Below, in pieces: positions 1 to 10,781 of a DNA stretch of 64,000 nt. Both the position numbers and the translations under genes were made by a program. The DNA is taken from assembly GCA_037043455.1 (NCBI GenBank), contig JAWPHD010001283.1, positions 1 to 64,000 of the forward strand, given 5' to 3'. The number at the start of each line of letters is the position of its first letter. Position 1 is the first letter of the stretch. The DNA is from Cyrtodaria siliqua (taxonomy: Eukaryota; Mollusca; Bivalvia; Adapedonta; Hiatellidae). The notes under the pieces are model-generated. The model ran no database searches. It was not told where the DNA came from and saw nothing but the letters and a program-made list of their open reading frames with translations.

Positions 1-1465
1 GGGTATGCTGGAGAGGAGCTTAGAAGCTTTGTTAAAGACGAACAGGCTAAGGAAAGGGAATTAGACTTAAGGGAAAGAGAAATAGCAAAGCAGGAAAGAG
101 ATGAAGAAAGTAGAAGGGCTAAAGAGAAGCGAGATGAAGAAAGTAGACTAGCCACAGAGAAGCTAGAATTAGAAAGTAGGTTAGCTAAAGAGAAGCTAGA
201 CGCTGATAAAGAGAAGCTAGAATTAGAAGGTAGATTAGCTAAAGAGAAGCGAGATGATGATAAAGAGAAGGTAGAATTAGAAAGTAGAATAGTAAAAGGA
301 GAAGCAAGAGTTAGAACATGAGAGGTTCGAAAACAGATGGTAAGACTAGCTAAGGCTAGGATGATAATGGGAAAGGGAGCAAAAAGAGTTTGAGCATAAG
401 TTAGCTTTAGAGTTGGAAGCAGCTAAGGACACATAGTAAGGGAAAGTAAAAACTGAAGGGAAAGATAGTTATTCTGGGAAGTTAAAAGGTTCGAAAGTTA
501 CCATACTTTGATGCTGACAAAGATAACATGGACAGTTACTTGTTACGGTTCGAACGTTATGCTGAGTTACAGGAATGGGACCAAAGATAAGTGGGCAGTT
601 CATTTAAGTGCGTTATTTGAGAGGCAAGGCCTTAGATGTATTTTCTAGATTACCTAGTTTAGATGCTCTTGACTTATGACAAGTTAAAGGATGCTCTTTT
701 AAAGAGATTTGAGTTAACTGAAGAAGGTTTTAGAAAGCGGTTTAGAGCGTGTCTGCCTGAGAAAGGCGAGTCATTTATTCAGTTCATTAGTAGATCTAGA
801 AATTACTTAGAGAGGTGGTTAGAGTTAGGGAAGGTAGCGCAGACTTATCAGGGCCTCATAGATTTCTTGTTGCGGGACCAGCTATTCAATGTTTGTAGTA
901 GAGATCTGTTCTTATTTCTGAAGAAAGAAAATTAGCTAGTGTAGGAGAAATGGCAACACAAGCAGATCAGTTTGCCGAGGCTAGAGGTGGAGCTCATAAT
1001 GTAGTGTCGAAAGACAGAACGTTTAGAGATAGGCAAGGGGACGATCATAAACAGACAAGGCCAGAGTGGGAAACTATAGAGGTGGAGGTAGTTCGATGGG
1101 TGCTAGAGGAGGGTAGCAATAGTGGTAACATAGGTAGACCTTTTATTCGTTGTCGTCACTGTAATGGGAATCATGCTTCACATGAGTGTAGGAAAGCGGT
1201 GAAAGTGTCCGCTGTCGTAGACAATTTTAGTGAAAATAGTAGAGTGGACAACAATGTAGGGAGTCAGAACCAAGGTTTTAACAACCCATGGAATTTCGGT
1301 AGAGGTAGAGGTGGTCAAAACCGAGGTAGAGGTAGAGGCAGAGGTAGTAATAGTCCGGTTATTAAAACCGAGAGTAGTAGCTGTTGTGTTAAAGCGGATG
1401 GTGTAATTGACGAAGATCGGAACATGTCTCTTTCCGTATGCAAATCTTCCAACGGCAGATGGTAG
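1..1465 (+). pseudogene. gag: gag of the gypsy element: coiled coil, SCAN-like capsid region, zinc knuckle (broken)
   Basis: Frame 1 is open from the window edge to a TGA at 319-321 and encodes a highly charged Lys/Glu/Arg coiled coil built from repeated short units. Further coding continues in shifted frames. About 490-935 encodes a helical region with alternating LL, RFRACLPE and FLLRDQLF-type segments that resembles the capsid-like SCAN domain. Positions 950-1465 hold a basic tail with one zinc knuckle at about 1147-1190, spaced C-x2-C-x3-H-x4-C, followed by an Arg/Gly-rich stretch near 1300-1345. At least three frameshifts or stops break the gene. Gag would form the particle and bind element RNA. 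The start codon is outside the window. Broken state is certain, and the SCAN resemblance is by eye. Confidence 0.75.
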
Positions 1466-2038
1466 AGTGAATGGCACGGACGTAATTGTAAATGAGGGAT
1501 ACAGGTTGTACAGGTGTGGTAGTTAGGCGTAGTTTAGTTACGGATGACCAGTTGGTAGGTAAACAGTCACCGTGTATGTTGTTAAATAAGTCGGTAGAGC
1601 ACGTGCCAATAGCGAGAATAGATGTAGATACACCTTTCTTTAAAGGGACTACAGAGGCACTATGTATGGATGACCCGATGTATGATTTAACGTATGGGGA
1701 ACATAGAAGGTTCAGTACTTCCGGTAATGTCCGATTTTAGAAGTAGCATAAGTAATGCCGTAGAGACTAGAGCGCAGGTTCAGAAGCAAGCTCAGGCTTA
1801 TAGAAAATTAAAGGTTCCTGCAGCCGTAGGTGACATATCTAAAGCGGAGTTTATAGAAGCACAAACTCAAGACGAGTCATTAGGTCCTTGTAAAGTGAAG
1901 GCCAAGGATGGTGTAGTGAAGAAGTGTAAAGGGTCCGGTAGTTGTAAGTTTGTACATAAGAATAGGTTATTGTACAGAGAATTTGAAGATAGTGGTAGTA
2001 GACAGTTTCACCAATTAGTGGTTCCCTACCCAGTATAG
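1466..2038 (+). pseudogene. retropepsin-like aspartic protease and linker of gypsy pol (broken)
   Basis: At 1492-1530 a short frame encodes the motif DTGCTG preceded by Met-Arg, which matches the catalytic DTG loop of retroviral-type aspartic proteases. The frame closes at 1740. A second frame, 1694-2038, encodes a Lys-rich linker leading towards integrase and ends eight bases before the long pol frame. The protease would mature Gag and Pol. Two or more frameshifts separate gag, protease and the downstream pol frame. The second half of the protease fold is not clear by eye, so the call rests mainly on the DTG motif and on position between gag and integrase. Confidence 0.6.
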
Positions 2039-2045
2039 AACGACA

Positions 2046-4616
2046 GTGCTTAAGGTAGCTCATGAGTCGATTATGGGAGGTCATTTAGGCGTAAAGAAAA
2101 CGTCAGATAGAGTATTGGCAGAATTTTATTGGCCAGGCGTTAGTGGAGATGTAACTAGGTATTGTAGGTCCTGCGATGTATGCCAAAGGACAGTACCAAA
2201 AGGTCGAGTGACCAAAGTACATTTAGGTCAGATGCCACTGATAGATACACCATTTAAGAGGGTAGCCGTAGACATAGTTGGACCAATTTTTCCAGTGTCG
2301 GATAGGAAAAATAGGTACATTTTAACCATGGTAGACTATGCAACTAGGTATCCGGAGGCAGTCGCATTGCCCTCAATTGAAACTGAGAGAGTAGCTGAGG
2401 CATTAGTTGATATGTTCAGTAGGCTAGGTGTACCAGAGGAAATGCTGACTGATTGTGGGTCACAGTTTACGTCAGAACTGATGGCTGAAGTAAGCAGGTT
2501 ATTGTCTTTGCGTCAAATCATGACAACACCATATCACCCTATGTGTAACGGGTTAGTCGAACGATTTAACGGGACGTTAAAGCAAATGTTACGGCGTATG
2601 TGTACCGAGAGACCCAAAGATTGGGACAAGTATCTCAATGCTTTATTGTTTGCATTTAGAGAGGTTCCACAAGAGAGTTTAGGATTCTCTCCGTTTGAGT
2701 TATTGTACGGTAGGTCAGTTAGAGGTCCCATGAGGATTCTTAGAGAGATGTGGGCAGGTGAAGTAGATAGTGATGAGGTTAAGACTACATATCAGTATGT
2801 TTTAGATCTGAAGGAGAAACTAGAGGAGACTTGTAAGATAGCTCAAAGTCAGTTAGTTAAGGCAAGTACCAAGTACAAACGGTACTATGACCAGAAAGCT
2901 AGAGCTAGGAAGTTTAAGATAGATGACCAGGTGTTACTGTTACTCCCGACCGACAATAACAAGTTGTTATTACAATGGAAAGGTCCGTTTTACGTTAGAG
3001 GGATAGTGAACACTATGGATTACCGTATCGAGATAAACGGAAAGTTAAAGACCTTTCATGCGAATATGCTGAAAGAGTATATCAGTAGAACCGATAATGG
3101 GCAACAAGGGGTGTTAACCGTAGTTAATGTTGCAGTTATTGAGGATAGTGAGGAAGACAGTAGTGAGGACACTAGTCCCATGTATTTTCCCACTAGTGTA
3201 GGTAGGGAGACAGCAGCCGATGTAGACATATCGGGCATGCTTAGTGTAGAGCAGCAAAGAGAGATGGGTAGTTTACTCTCTGAGTTCAGTGATGTCTTGT
3301 CCGAAAACCCGGGGCAGACAGATGGAGTGCAACATGATATTGTACTCACATCAGGGGAACCAATAAGAATTAAGGGGTATCCCATTCCATTTCACTCCCG
3401 ATCAATTGTTGATGAGGAGGTGAAAGACATGTTGAAATTGGGTGTCATCGAACCTTCAAACGCCCCATTTTCATCCCCAGTCGTACTTATTAAGAAGAAA
3501 GATGGGTCAATTCGATTCTGTATCGATTTTAGGCAGCTCAATAAACGTACCATCTTTGATGCAGAGCCAATGCCTAATATTGAGGAGGTATTCTCTAAAC
3601 TTGCGGGATATTCGTATTTCTCCAAGTTAGACCTCAGTAAAGGTTATTGGCAAGTCCCACTTTCAGACCGAGCTAAAGAGATGACCTCCTTCGAAACTTC
3701 GCAAGGACTTTTTAAGTTCAAGGTCATGCCCTTTGGTCTCGTAAACGCCCCAGCAACATTCTGTAGGTTAATGAGGAAAGTCCTGAAGGATTTGTCCAAC
3801 ACAGACAGTTTTGTAGATGACATCCTGGTGTTTACAACAACATTTGAAGACCATATTAAGGCTCTACGTAATCTGTTGGAACGGCTACGCCGGTTTAAAC
3901 TGACTGCAAAACCTAGCAAGTGTCACATGGGTTACGCAGATATAGAGTGTCTGGGTCATGTTGTCGGGAGGGACCAGAAATTGAAACCCAACCCCGACAA
4001 GGTTAAGGCAATTCAGGAAGCACCAAGACCCGAGACAAAGAAACAAGTTAGGTCATTTTTAGGGTTGGCGGGTTTTTACAGGAAGTTTATTCCAAACTTT
4101 TCGGCTATAGCTGCACCTTTGTCAGACTTGACAAAGAAAGGTCAACCCAATAGGATAACTTGGGGGGAAAGCCAGGAGCGAGCTTTTGTCTCTTTAAAGG
4201 GGAGTCTGGTCAAAACCCCAATACTAAAATTACCTGAACTTGACCAGGAGTTTATCCTCAGAACGGATGCCTCCGATATCGGGGTGGGTGCAGTCCTACT
4301 GCAAGAGCAAGATGGGTGTAGTCTCCCCGTGGCTTACGCAAGTCGGAAACTATTACCCCGGGAATGTAACTACTCTGTTATCGAAAGGGAGTGTCTTGCA
4401 GTAGTGTGGGGTGTCAGTAAATTCCACCGATATGTTTTTGGTAAGGAATTTGTCTTGGAGACTGACCACCAACCGTTAGCTTATATGAATAAAGCAAAGG
4501 TAGCTAACAGTAGGTTAATGAGGTGGGCACTGACTCTGCAGCCTTACCGGATGAAAATTAAAGCGATCCGAGGAAAGGACAATATTGGGGCAGACTATTT
4601 AAGTCGCCGCACATAA
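2046..4616 (+). CDS. pol: gypsy Pol: integrase followed by reverse transcriptase and RNase H (Gmr1 order)
   Basis: This is an uninterrupted frame of 856 codons. Residues about 6-46 form the integrase zinc-binding module (His6, His13, Cys43, Cys46). The DDE core has Asp76, Asp136 and Glu172, a D-x35-E spacing. A GPY/F-like module (WKGPFYV) follows near residue 315. Reverse transcriptase then runs from about 430, with LDLSKGYW, MPFGLVNAPATF and the catalytic FVDD at about 589-592. RNase H follows, with acidic residues in RTDAS, VIEREC, ETDHQ and GADYLSR. Ordinary Ty3/gypsy elements place integrase last, so this order marks the Gmr1 group. The first ATG is probably not the native start, because protease coding lies upstream in other frames and Pol is normally made as a polyprotein. 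Confidence 0.92.
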   Translation: MLKVAHESIMGGHLGVKKTSDRVLAEFYWPGVSGDVTRYCRSCDVCQRTVPKGRVTKVHLGQMPLIDTPFKRVAVDIVGPIFPVSDRKNRYILTMVDYATRYPEAVALPSIETERVAEALVDMFSRLGVPEEMLTDCGSQFTSELMAEVSRLLSLRQIMTTPYHPMCNGLVERFNGTLKQMLRRMCTERPKDWDKYLNALLFAFREVPQESLGFSPFELLYGRSVRGPMRILREMWAGEVDSDEVKTTYQYVLDLKEKLEETCKIAQSQLVKASTKYKRYYDQKARARKFKIDDQVLLLLPTDNNKLLLQWKGPFYVRGIVNTMDYRIEINGKLKTFHANMLKEYISRTDNGQQGVLTVVNVAVIEDSEEDSSEDTSPMYFPTSVGRETAADVDISGMLSVEQQREMGSLLSEFSDVLSENPGQTDGVQHDIVLTSGEPIRIKGYPIPFHSRSIVDEEVKDMLKLGVIEPSNAPFSSPVVLIKKKDGSIRFCIDFRQLNKRTIFDAEPMPNIEEVFSKLAGYSYFSKLDLSKGYWQVPLSDRAKEMTSFETSQGLFKFKVMPFGLVNAPATFCRLMRKVLKDLSNTDSFVDDILVFTTTFEDHIKALRNLLERLRRFKLTAKPSKCHMGYADIECLGHVVGRDQKLKPNPDKVKAIQEAPRPETKKQVRSFLGLAGFYRKFIPNFSAIAAPLSDLTKKGQPNRITWGESQERAFVSLKGSLVKTPILKLPELDQEFILRTDASDIGVGAVLLQEQDGCSLPVAYASRKLLPRECNYSVIERECLAVVWGVSKFHRYVFGKEFVLETDHQPLAYMNKAKVANSRLMRWALTLQPYRMKIKAIRGKDNIGADYLSRRT

Positions 4617-4898
4617 TGACCGGTTTAATACAATAGTGTATTGCAGTGTATTGTACAATAGTAGTATATGTTACGACAGGGTAGTGTACAATTGTAGAAT
4701 AGTGTTGAAATTGTAATTACATATTATATTAGGTTATAACTGCAGTGGTAATAGTTAACATACTCAAGCGATTGAGCGATCAGCTTGTACGTTTTGTCGC
4801 TCGTTTGCTCAGAAGAATTAATAGTTTCTTAACGTGTAAATATTAAGTTATCATTTTGTTGAATTTTAAAAGTGTAGCACTTTCTTTAAGTGGGGAGA
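4617..4898 (+). other. gypsy 3' untranslated region with polypurine tract
   Basis: No coding frame is seen between the pol stop and the LTR, so there is no envelope-like gene. The purine-rich run AAGTGGGGAGA at about 4888-4898 directly precedes the LTR and fits the plus-strand polypurine primer. The rest is AT-rich and holds short TGTA/AATAGT-rich stretches. Confidence 0.65.
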
Positions 4899-5222
4899 TG
4901 TTGTCACAAAATGTCACGGGTAGAGCGTACTGGTCGCATATAGCTCTTGTATCGGTTACACCCAAAATCTATTGTTCGAGTTGAAACAATTTCACAATAT
5001 TCATGATCTATTCATGTAACACGTAAAAGCGTGCACATTTTAAGTGGCCGCCAGAGAGGCCGTGTCATAAGTTTAGTTTTGTGCTAATGCATGTAAACGT
5101 ATAGGTATATTTTCCTTAAACGGCAAAATTGTATAAGGGCCTCGCGTGTAGATTCAATACTGTAGATTTAGCCACGTTTGTCACGGACTGAACGGGGCAA
5201 ATAATGATTTGGGCGTAATGTT

Positions 5223-5235
5223 TGCTATAAAACCC
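5223..5235 (+). promoter_or_regulatory. possible LTR TATA box
   Basis: The string GCTATAAAACCC sits about 325 bases into the LTR, where a U3 promoter would be expected. It is the best TATA match close to a GC-richer stretch (CTTTCGCCGGGATC about 25 bases downstream). It is inferred from position and string only. Confidence 0.4.
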
Positions 5236-5833
5236 ATTGTCTTCTAGCTTTCGCCGGGATCATCGAAAGTACTTTGTTGGAACAGAGATTGGACGGCAAA
5301 TTTCACAGGCAACATGTGGTTAGTAGTTTTATTAAACTTTTATCGTATATTTGTATTCAGTGGGCGGCGCCATCTTGTTTGGCGGTTACGACATCCGGTT
5401 AGCATTGATGTTTCTCAAACATAACTTTAGACTAGCATATGAGAGTGAAGTTACTTTATTAGATGTAATTATTGTAATTGATCATTAATTGTAAAACAAT
5501 ATTAATTTGATAACAGTGGATAATAGGTGCATTAGTTAACGTTGGCGTATAACTCAGTGATTGTAATACACGATTGTTAACATTGCGTGCAAACATAACT
5601 CAGTGAGTGTAATATATGAGTTATTTGATCATGTTTATATTACATGTATTAGGGGCATTGATTAACAGCGACGTACATAGCGTATACATGGCGTTGTAGA
5701 ATATGTATACATTGCTACTCATCATTAGTACAGCTTACATATATTGATTGAATAATGATTTGTTTGGGTAATGATAATTATGCAAGATTGTTATGTTTGT
5801 AAACCGACAGCTAAAACGTATGTATAATTACAG

Positions 5834-5910
5834 TCTAAGCCATCCAGGATCTAAGCCATCCAGGATATAAGCCATCCAGGGTTGGAGTAAGCCATCTAGG
5901 TTTGGATATC
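5834..5910 (+). repeat. short tandem repeat inside the LTR, unit about 18 bp
   Basis: Four imperfect copies of TAAGCCATCCAGG with variable spacers (GATC, GATA, GTTGGAG) lie head to tail. The last copies have diverged to CCATCTAGG and ATCCAGG. Confidence 0.7.
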
Positions 5911-6433
5911 CAGGAGTGGAGCTAAGCTTCCACGAATAACGTTACAAGCGGTGGAGACGGTCCCCGTACCTGCGCAGCCAGGTTTTACTAACGATAACCC
6001 CCGGGACACAAGGTGGGCCCGTTACCAGTCCTCACTGGAGGAATATCATTCACAATCTCAGTGGAGATTAACTGTCATTGCATCGCGTCATCAACCCTTA
6101 CAGAAGGCATTTGATGACAATCATCCATTGAATTCGCGCATCATCATCTTCATGAGCTCTCGCGCATCACAGTTATCGCGCTAGATCAACATTGTTATAG
6201 CTTTAACAACACTTCAGTGTCTTAGACATTCAGTATTTATAACAATACTAAGAACGTCTTAAACGTTCAGGGGAACATTCTTTTCATAGTTCATTTGTGT
6301 ATTCGCTTGTTTTTTTAGATAATTGTATATATATTAAACATATTTTAAAAGTTGCATTAAACTTATGTAAATGCATTCACCGTCATTGATTCTTTCCTGA
6401 GTTAGCCCAACCACTAAGGTCATCCTGTGACAA

Positions 6434-9400
6434 TCTGCAAATATACAAGAGGGCCTTGAAAGATTTACAAATAAAGCATCTGGATTGGAGATTGATTACT
6501 ATGTTATGTTTTATTTAAATCTTGCAAAGTATGAGCCATTAAAAGGTTCTTCATATATTCCTTTGCATAAAGCAGTATCTGATAAAAAAAAGCAATTATA
6601 AATGTTAACAATAAAGATAATAAGTGCTTGGAAGTAGCATTAGTTTCTGCTCTGTGGCCTAATAAAAATAATCCAACTAGGATATCCATTTACAACAAAC
6701 ACATGGGTGAGTTGAATATGGATGGTATTGATTTTCCCACTCCGATTTCACAAATAAGCAAAGTAGAAAAACAAAACAATCTTGGTATTAATGATTACGG
6801 ATGTGCTGTATCAGAAAAAAATAAAAAAGTATCTGTTTTTCCATATAAAATATCAGAGCAGCCGAAAGACATTGAAAGAATTAATTTGATGTTAATCTCT
6901 GAAGACACTGAGGTTGAACCAGAGAACGAAGATGATCCAAACAATGAAGAAGGAATCATAGATGATAATTATAACCCTGATGATTATTCTGACGAAGTTA
7001 AAACAACAAAATATCATTATTGCTTGATTAAAAATCTAAATAGATTACTTTATGATCAAAACAAACATCATGGTAAAACTTACTTCTGCGATCGTTGTCT
7101 TTACGGCTACTCTGGAATAAAACTACTTACCAAACACAAAGAAGACTGTGATGGTATAAATAAAAACTCTTGCAGAATAGAAATGCCAAAAAAAGGTACA
7201 AACATCCAATTTAAAAATCATCAAAATCAAATGCCTGTGCCCTATGTAATATATGCTGATTTTGAAAGTATAGTTAAACCTCAATCAACTAAATTTGGAA
7301 AGAAATCTGAAATCACAAGTGTGCACGAAGCTTGTGGATTTGGATATCAAGTTGTCAGATATGATGGTAAAGTAGAAGAACCTGTTATTTACAGAGGTGA
7401 AGATACTGTTGAAAAGTTTTAAATTATTTGGAATGTGAAAAGAGCAACATTAATAATATATTTTCTCATCCAAAACCATTAAACATGACACAGCAGAATG
7501 AAATAGATTATGAAAAAGCAACACACTGCTGGATATGCAAGAATATAATAAATAATGATAAGAACTGCAAAGTAAAAGATCATTGTCATTTCACAGGAAA
7601 ATACAGAGGTGCAGCACATAAAAACTGTAACCTGAAATTAAAAATAAAACCAGGCAAAACAACTATCCCTGTTGTATTTCACAACCTCAAAGGATATGAT
7701 AGTCATCTTATAATGCAAAAAATACATAAAATGACAGGCAATATTACATGCATCCCAAATAATGCTGAAAAATACATATCATTTAGTGCTGGCCAACTTA
7801 GATTTTTAGACAGTTTCCAATTTATGGGTACTTCTCTGGCACAATTGGTTGATGCAACAGGTGCACATGATTTTAAAATTACTAAAGATCAATTCAAACA
7901 AGCAAATTTACCTATGCGAACAGCTATTTACCCGGATGGTTATATGGGCAGCATGGAAACAGAATTACCACCCCTAGACAAGTTTCGTAGTAGTTTTTTC
8001 AAGGAAGGTATAAAGGACAAAGAAACTACCTTTAAAGATTATCATGAGTATCTTCAAACCGTATGGAAAGAGTTTAACTGTAAAACTCTTCAAGACTATT
8101 ATAAATTATCTCTTGAGCCTGCACTTTTACGAAAAGGTGTTTATCCGTATGAATATATGGACAGCATGGAAAAATTTAATGAAACAGAATTACCACCCAT
8201 AGAACATTTTTACAGTAGTTTATCAGATGAAAGTATAACCCAAAAAGATTATGAATATGCTCAACAAATGTGGTAAAAGTTTAACTGTAAAACCCTTGGA
8301 GATTATCATGATTTATATTTGAAAGCAGATGTAACTTTGCTGGCGGATGTGTTTCAAACTTTTAGAAGAACATGTATGAATTCATACAAACTTGATGCTT
8401 TGCATTACTATACAGCACCAGGATTATCTTGGGATGCTTTACTTAAATATTCAAAAATAGAATTAGAACTTTTGACAGACATTGACAAACACTTATTCAT
8501 AGAAAAGAGAATGCGAGGTGGGATTAGAATGGTATCAAAACAATATGCCAAAGCAAATAATTCACTCGTGGATGGTTATAAGCTTGATAAAGAAAATAAT
8601 TTCTTAATTTATTTGGATGCAAATAATCTTTATGGATGGGCAATGAGTCAGCCACTTCCATATTCTGGCTTTAAGTGGGTGGAAACAGAAACGTTGCCAG
8701 AGTCAAAAGAAGGAAAAGGATATTTTCTAGAAGTTGATTTGGAATATCCGAAAAAACTTCATGAGTCTCATAATGACTATCCACTTGCGCCAGAGAAGTT
8801 AGTAGTAAAAAAGAATGGCTGTCTGCTTACCAAACAGATTTGCTAGAAAATAACATTATGACAGAGCAACTAGTTCCGAATCTTATGAACAAAGAAAAGT
8901 TTGTGATACATCATAAAAGTAGAGTTGTATTTATCCTTAGGCATGAAGCTAAAGAAAATTCACAGAGTAATATAATTTAATGAAAAGCCATGGATGGAAT
9001 CATACATAAATTTGAATACAGAACTTAGAAAAGATGCTAAATCACCATTTGAAAAAGAATTTTACAAACTTATGAACAACTCTGTATTTGGCAAGACAAT
9101 GGTAAATCTGCGCAAGCGAACTGATATAAAATTAATCCGAACTGATGGATCTGAAAATGAGAAGATAAGAAAAATAATAGCTAAGCCTAACTTTAACAGG
9201 CGCATAAAATTCTCAGATGATTTATCAGCAGTGCATGTAAACAAAACAAAATTAACATTAAACAAACCAATCTATGTTGGAATGTCAGTATTGGATTTAT
9301 CAAAGTATATGATGTATGATTGGTATTATAACACACTGAAAAAAGATATGGAAGCGACTGTACTTTATTATACACAGATACTGACAGCTTGCTCGTAAAT

Positions 9401-9851
9401 ATAAAAACAGAAGATGCATACAAAGATATGGATGAAATGAAAGATGAATATGATCTAAATGAATATCCTGATGATCATCCAATGCACGATGATACAAATA
9501 AAAAAGTATTAGGTAAAATGAAAGAGGAATGTAATGGTGTTGCTATAGCTGAGTATGTTGGATTAAGACCCAAGTTATATTCTATTCTGCGATTTGATGA
9601 AAAGCTCATTAAAAAATCAAAGGGTGTAAAAAAATATGTACTTGCTAAACACATCAACTTTGAAAACTACAAAGATGCATTATTCAACAAGAAAAAATAT
9701 ACTCATGAAATGAATATGATGCGATCGATAAAGCATCAGATATATGGTATAACAATAAACAAAGTTACCTTGTCACCATTTTACTCAAAAAAGATATATC
9801 CGAGAAGATGGAATTACAACTGATGCACATGGTTTCTATAAAAACGTATGA
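6434..9851 (+). pseudogene. polB: protein-primed family B DNA polymerase of the Polinton (5' truncated, many breaks)
   Basis: Coding begins in frame at the LTR junction, so the N-terminal part is missing. In order I see a Cys4/His-type finger near 7087-7150; exonuclease motif I YADFES near 7252; an endonuclease VII-like treble clef (CWIC, then DHCHFTGKYRGAAH, then CN) at about 7530-7635; exonuclease II NLKGYDSH near 7683; motif A DANNLYG near 8617; motif B NNSVFGKT near 9076; and motif C DTDS at 9377-9388. Breaks include frameshifts in A runs at 6584-6591, about 9340-9345 and about 9788, another frameshift near 7418, shifts near 8810 and 8925, and stops at 8274-8276 and 8973-8975. A segment of about 207-213 bp appears tandemly duplicated (about 7930-8300). 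The gene converges on the integrase gene, and the ends overlap by about 16 bp. It would have replicated the element from a terminal protein primer. Confidence 0.9.
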
Positions 9852-10740
9852 ATTTGGGTATCAGCAGGAACAATAAGTAATTCTTCTTTGACAAATCCTC
9901 TCTGTGGCGCTGGTAATTTCAAATAATAAACTCTTATACTTTGCGTCACCATATAACTTTTAATCTTGTGAATATCTACACTCCACATTGGATCAGTTGC
10001 TCTGCGTCTACCACCTTCTTGTTCCCCGGGTTAATATAAATATCTTACACTAGCATTCATACAGATAGGATCACCTTTTATTGTTTTTGTTTCAACAGGA
10101 GGGGGCTTTTTTGTTTCCACATTTATTGCTTTAACAACTTCTGGTAATCTCTTTACCCATTCTTTATTACGTTTTTGCGAATCTATTTCCTTAGCATACT
10201 GATAACCAAACAATCTTTCAGCTAATGTTCTGTTAAATCTTTCCACTAAAGCTGGGTCTCTGTGTATTTCTGTTCTGCCTCGTCTGATATTTACTTTGTG
10301 TTTTGCCATCAACTGTGATACTGCACCCAAAAATTCTCTGCCTGGATCCACTTGTAATAACTGTGGATATTTCAAATGTCGACTGTATATTTTTTCAAAT
10401 GCTTTGGCAACTTCTTTGCTATCCTTGGAAGTCAGCGGCTCTGCTTCTTTATATCTACTTGCAATATCAACCACAGTCAACGCATATTTATATGTCTTGC
10501 GTCTAAAAGTATCATGCGGTAAAAATAACAAATCAGCTTGATGCACTCCATTCTTAGCAGAAACATCAAACCTGGGTCTAACTATTTTCTTTGGCGCAGG
10601 TAAATAAATCTGCCACACAGCTTGTTTTTTTTTAAAAATTCTAATGCCTTTTTTTCACTAACACCAGCCTCTTTTGCTAATTTTTTAACTGCTGTGTAAC
10701 CTCTCCAAAATCCTTTTGGGCTGTAATAAATCTTTTCCAT
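9836..10740 (-). pseudogene. Polinton retrovirus-like DDE integrase (broken)
   Basis: The gene starts at the ATG at 10738-10740. It is interrupted by a frameshift in the T run at about 10625-10633 (plus-strand view) and by a TAA near 10031 that looks like a CAA-to-TAA change, after which the C-terminal basic domain continues in the same frame to a stop at 9836-9838. The core shows Asp in HQADLLFLP, Asp in LQVDPGREF and Glu in ALVERFNRT, with a D-x34-E spacing. The total is about 300 codons, usual for Polinton integrases. The enzyme would insert element DNA into the host chromosome. It diverges from the small ORF at 10782 across a 41-bp AT-rich gap. Confidence 0.88.
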
Positions 10741-10781
10741 TTTTTTCTACTAAAGATTAAACTTTATATAACTATAAAAAA
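10741..10781. promoter_or_regulatory. shared AT-rich spacer between divergent integrase and small ORF
   Basis: The 41-bp gap contains ACTTTATATAACTATAAAAA. This can be read as a TATA-like element in both directions, with A or T runs next to each start codon. It resembles the other gene-start regions of this element. Confidence 0.5.

Larger units (their letters stand above)
1..6432 (+). mobile_element. Ty3/gypsy LTR retrotransposon, Gmr1-type, 5' end outside window
   Basis: The element reads gag, protease, integrase, reverse transcriptase, RNase H, polypurine tract and 3' LTR. The 5' LTR, the primer-binding site and the start of gag lie left of the window. Integrase ahead of reverse transcriptase is the reverse of ordinary Ty3/gypsy order and is the hallmark of the Gmr1 group. 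Gag and protease are frameshifted several times, while the long pol frame is uninterrupted. The right LTR edge abuts polymerase coding sequence of the neighbouring Polinton, which indicates insertion into that gene. Confidence 0.88.
4899..6432 (+). repeat. 3' LTR of the gypsy element
   Basis: The left edge follows the polypurine tract and starts TGTTGTCACA, or TGTCACA if counted from 4902. The right edge is TGTGACA at 6426-6432. The two ends form the short inverted repeat TTGTCACA/TGTGACAA. The length is about 1.53 kb. The partner 5' LTR is outside the window, so exact edges and any target-site duplication cannot be confirmed here. Immediately right of 6432 the sequence becomes Polinton polymerase coding. 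Confidence 0.75.

Noticed and set aside
2046..4616. Integrase-first order as an assembly or tandem-copy artefact
   Set aside because: Both domains lie in one continuous frame with a smooth linker, and the order is known for the Gmr1 group.
5951..6184. 77-codon open frame inside the LTR
   Set aside because: It lies within the LTR, has no recognisable domain and no partner frame. It is likely chance coding in a GC-richer part of the LTR.
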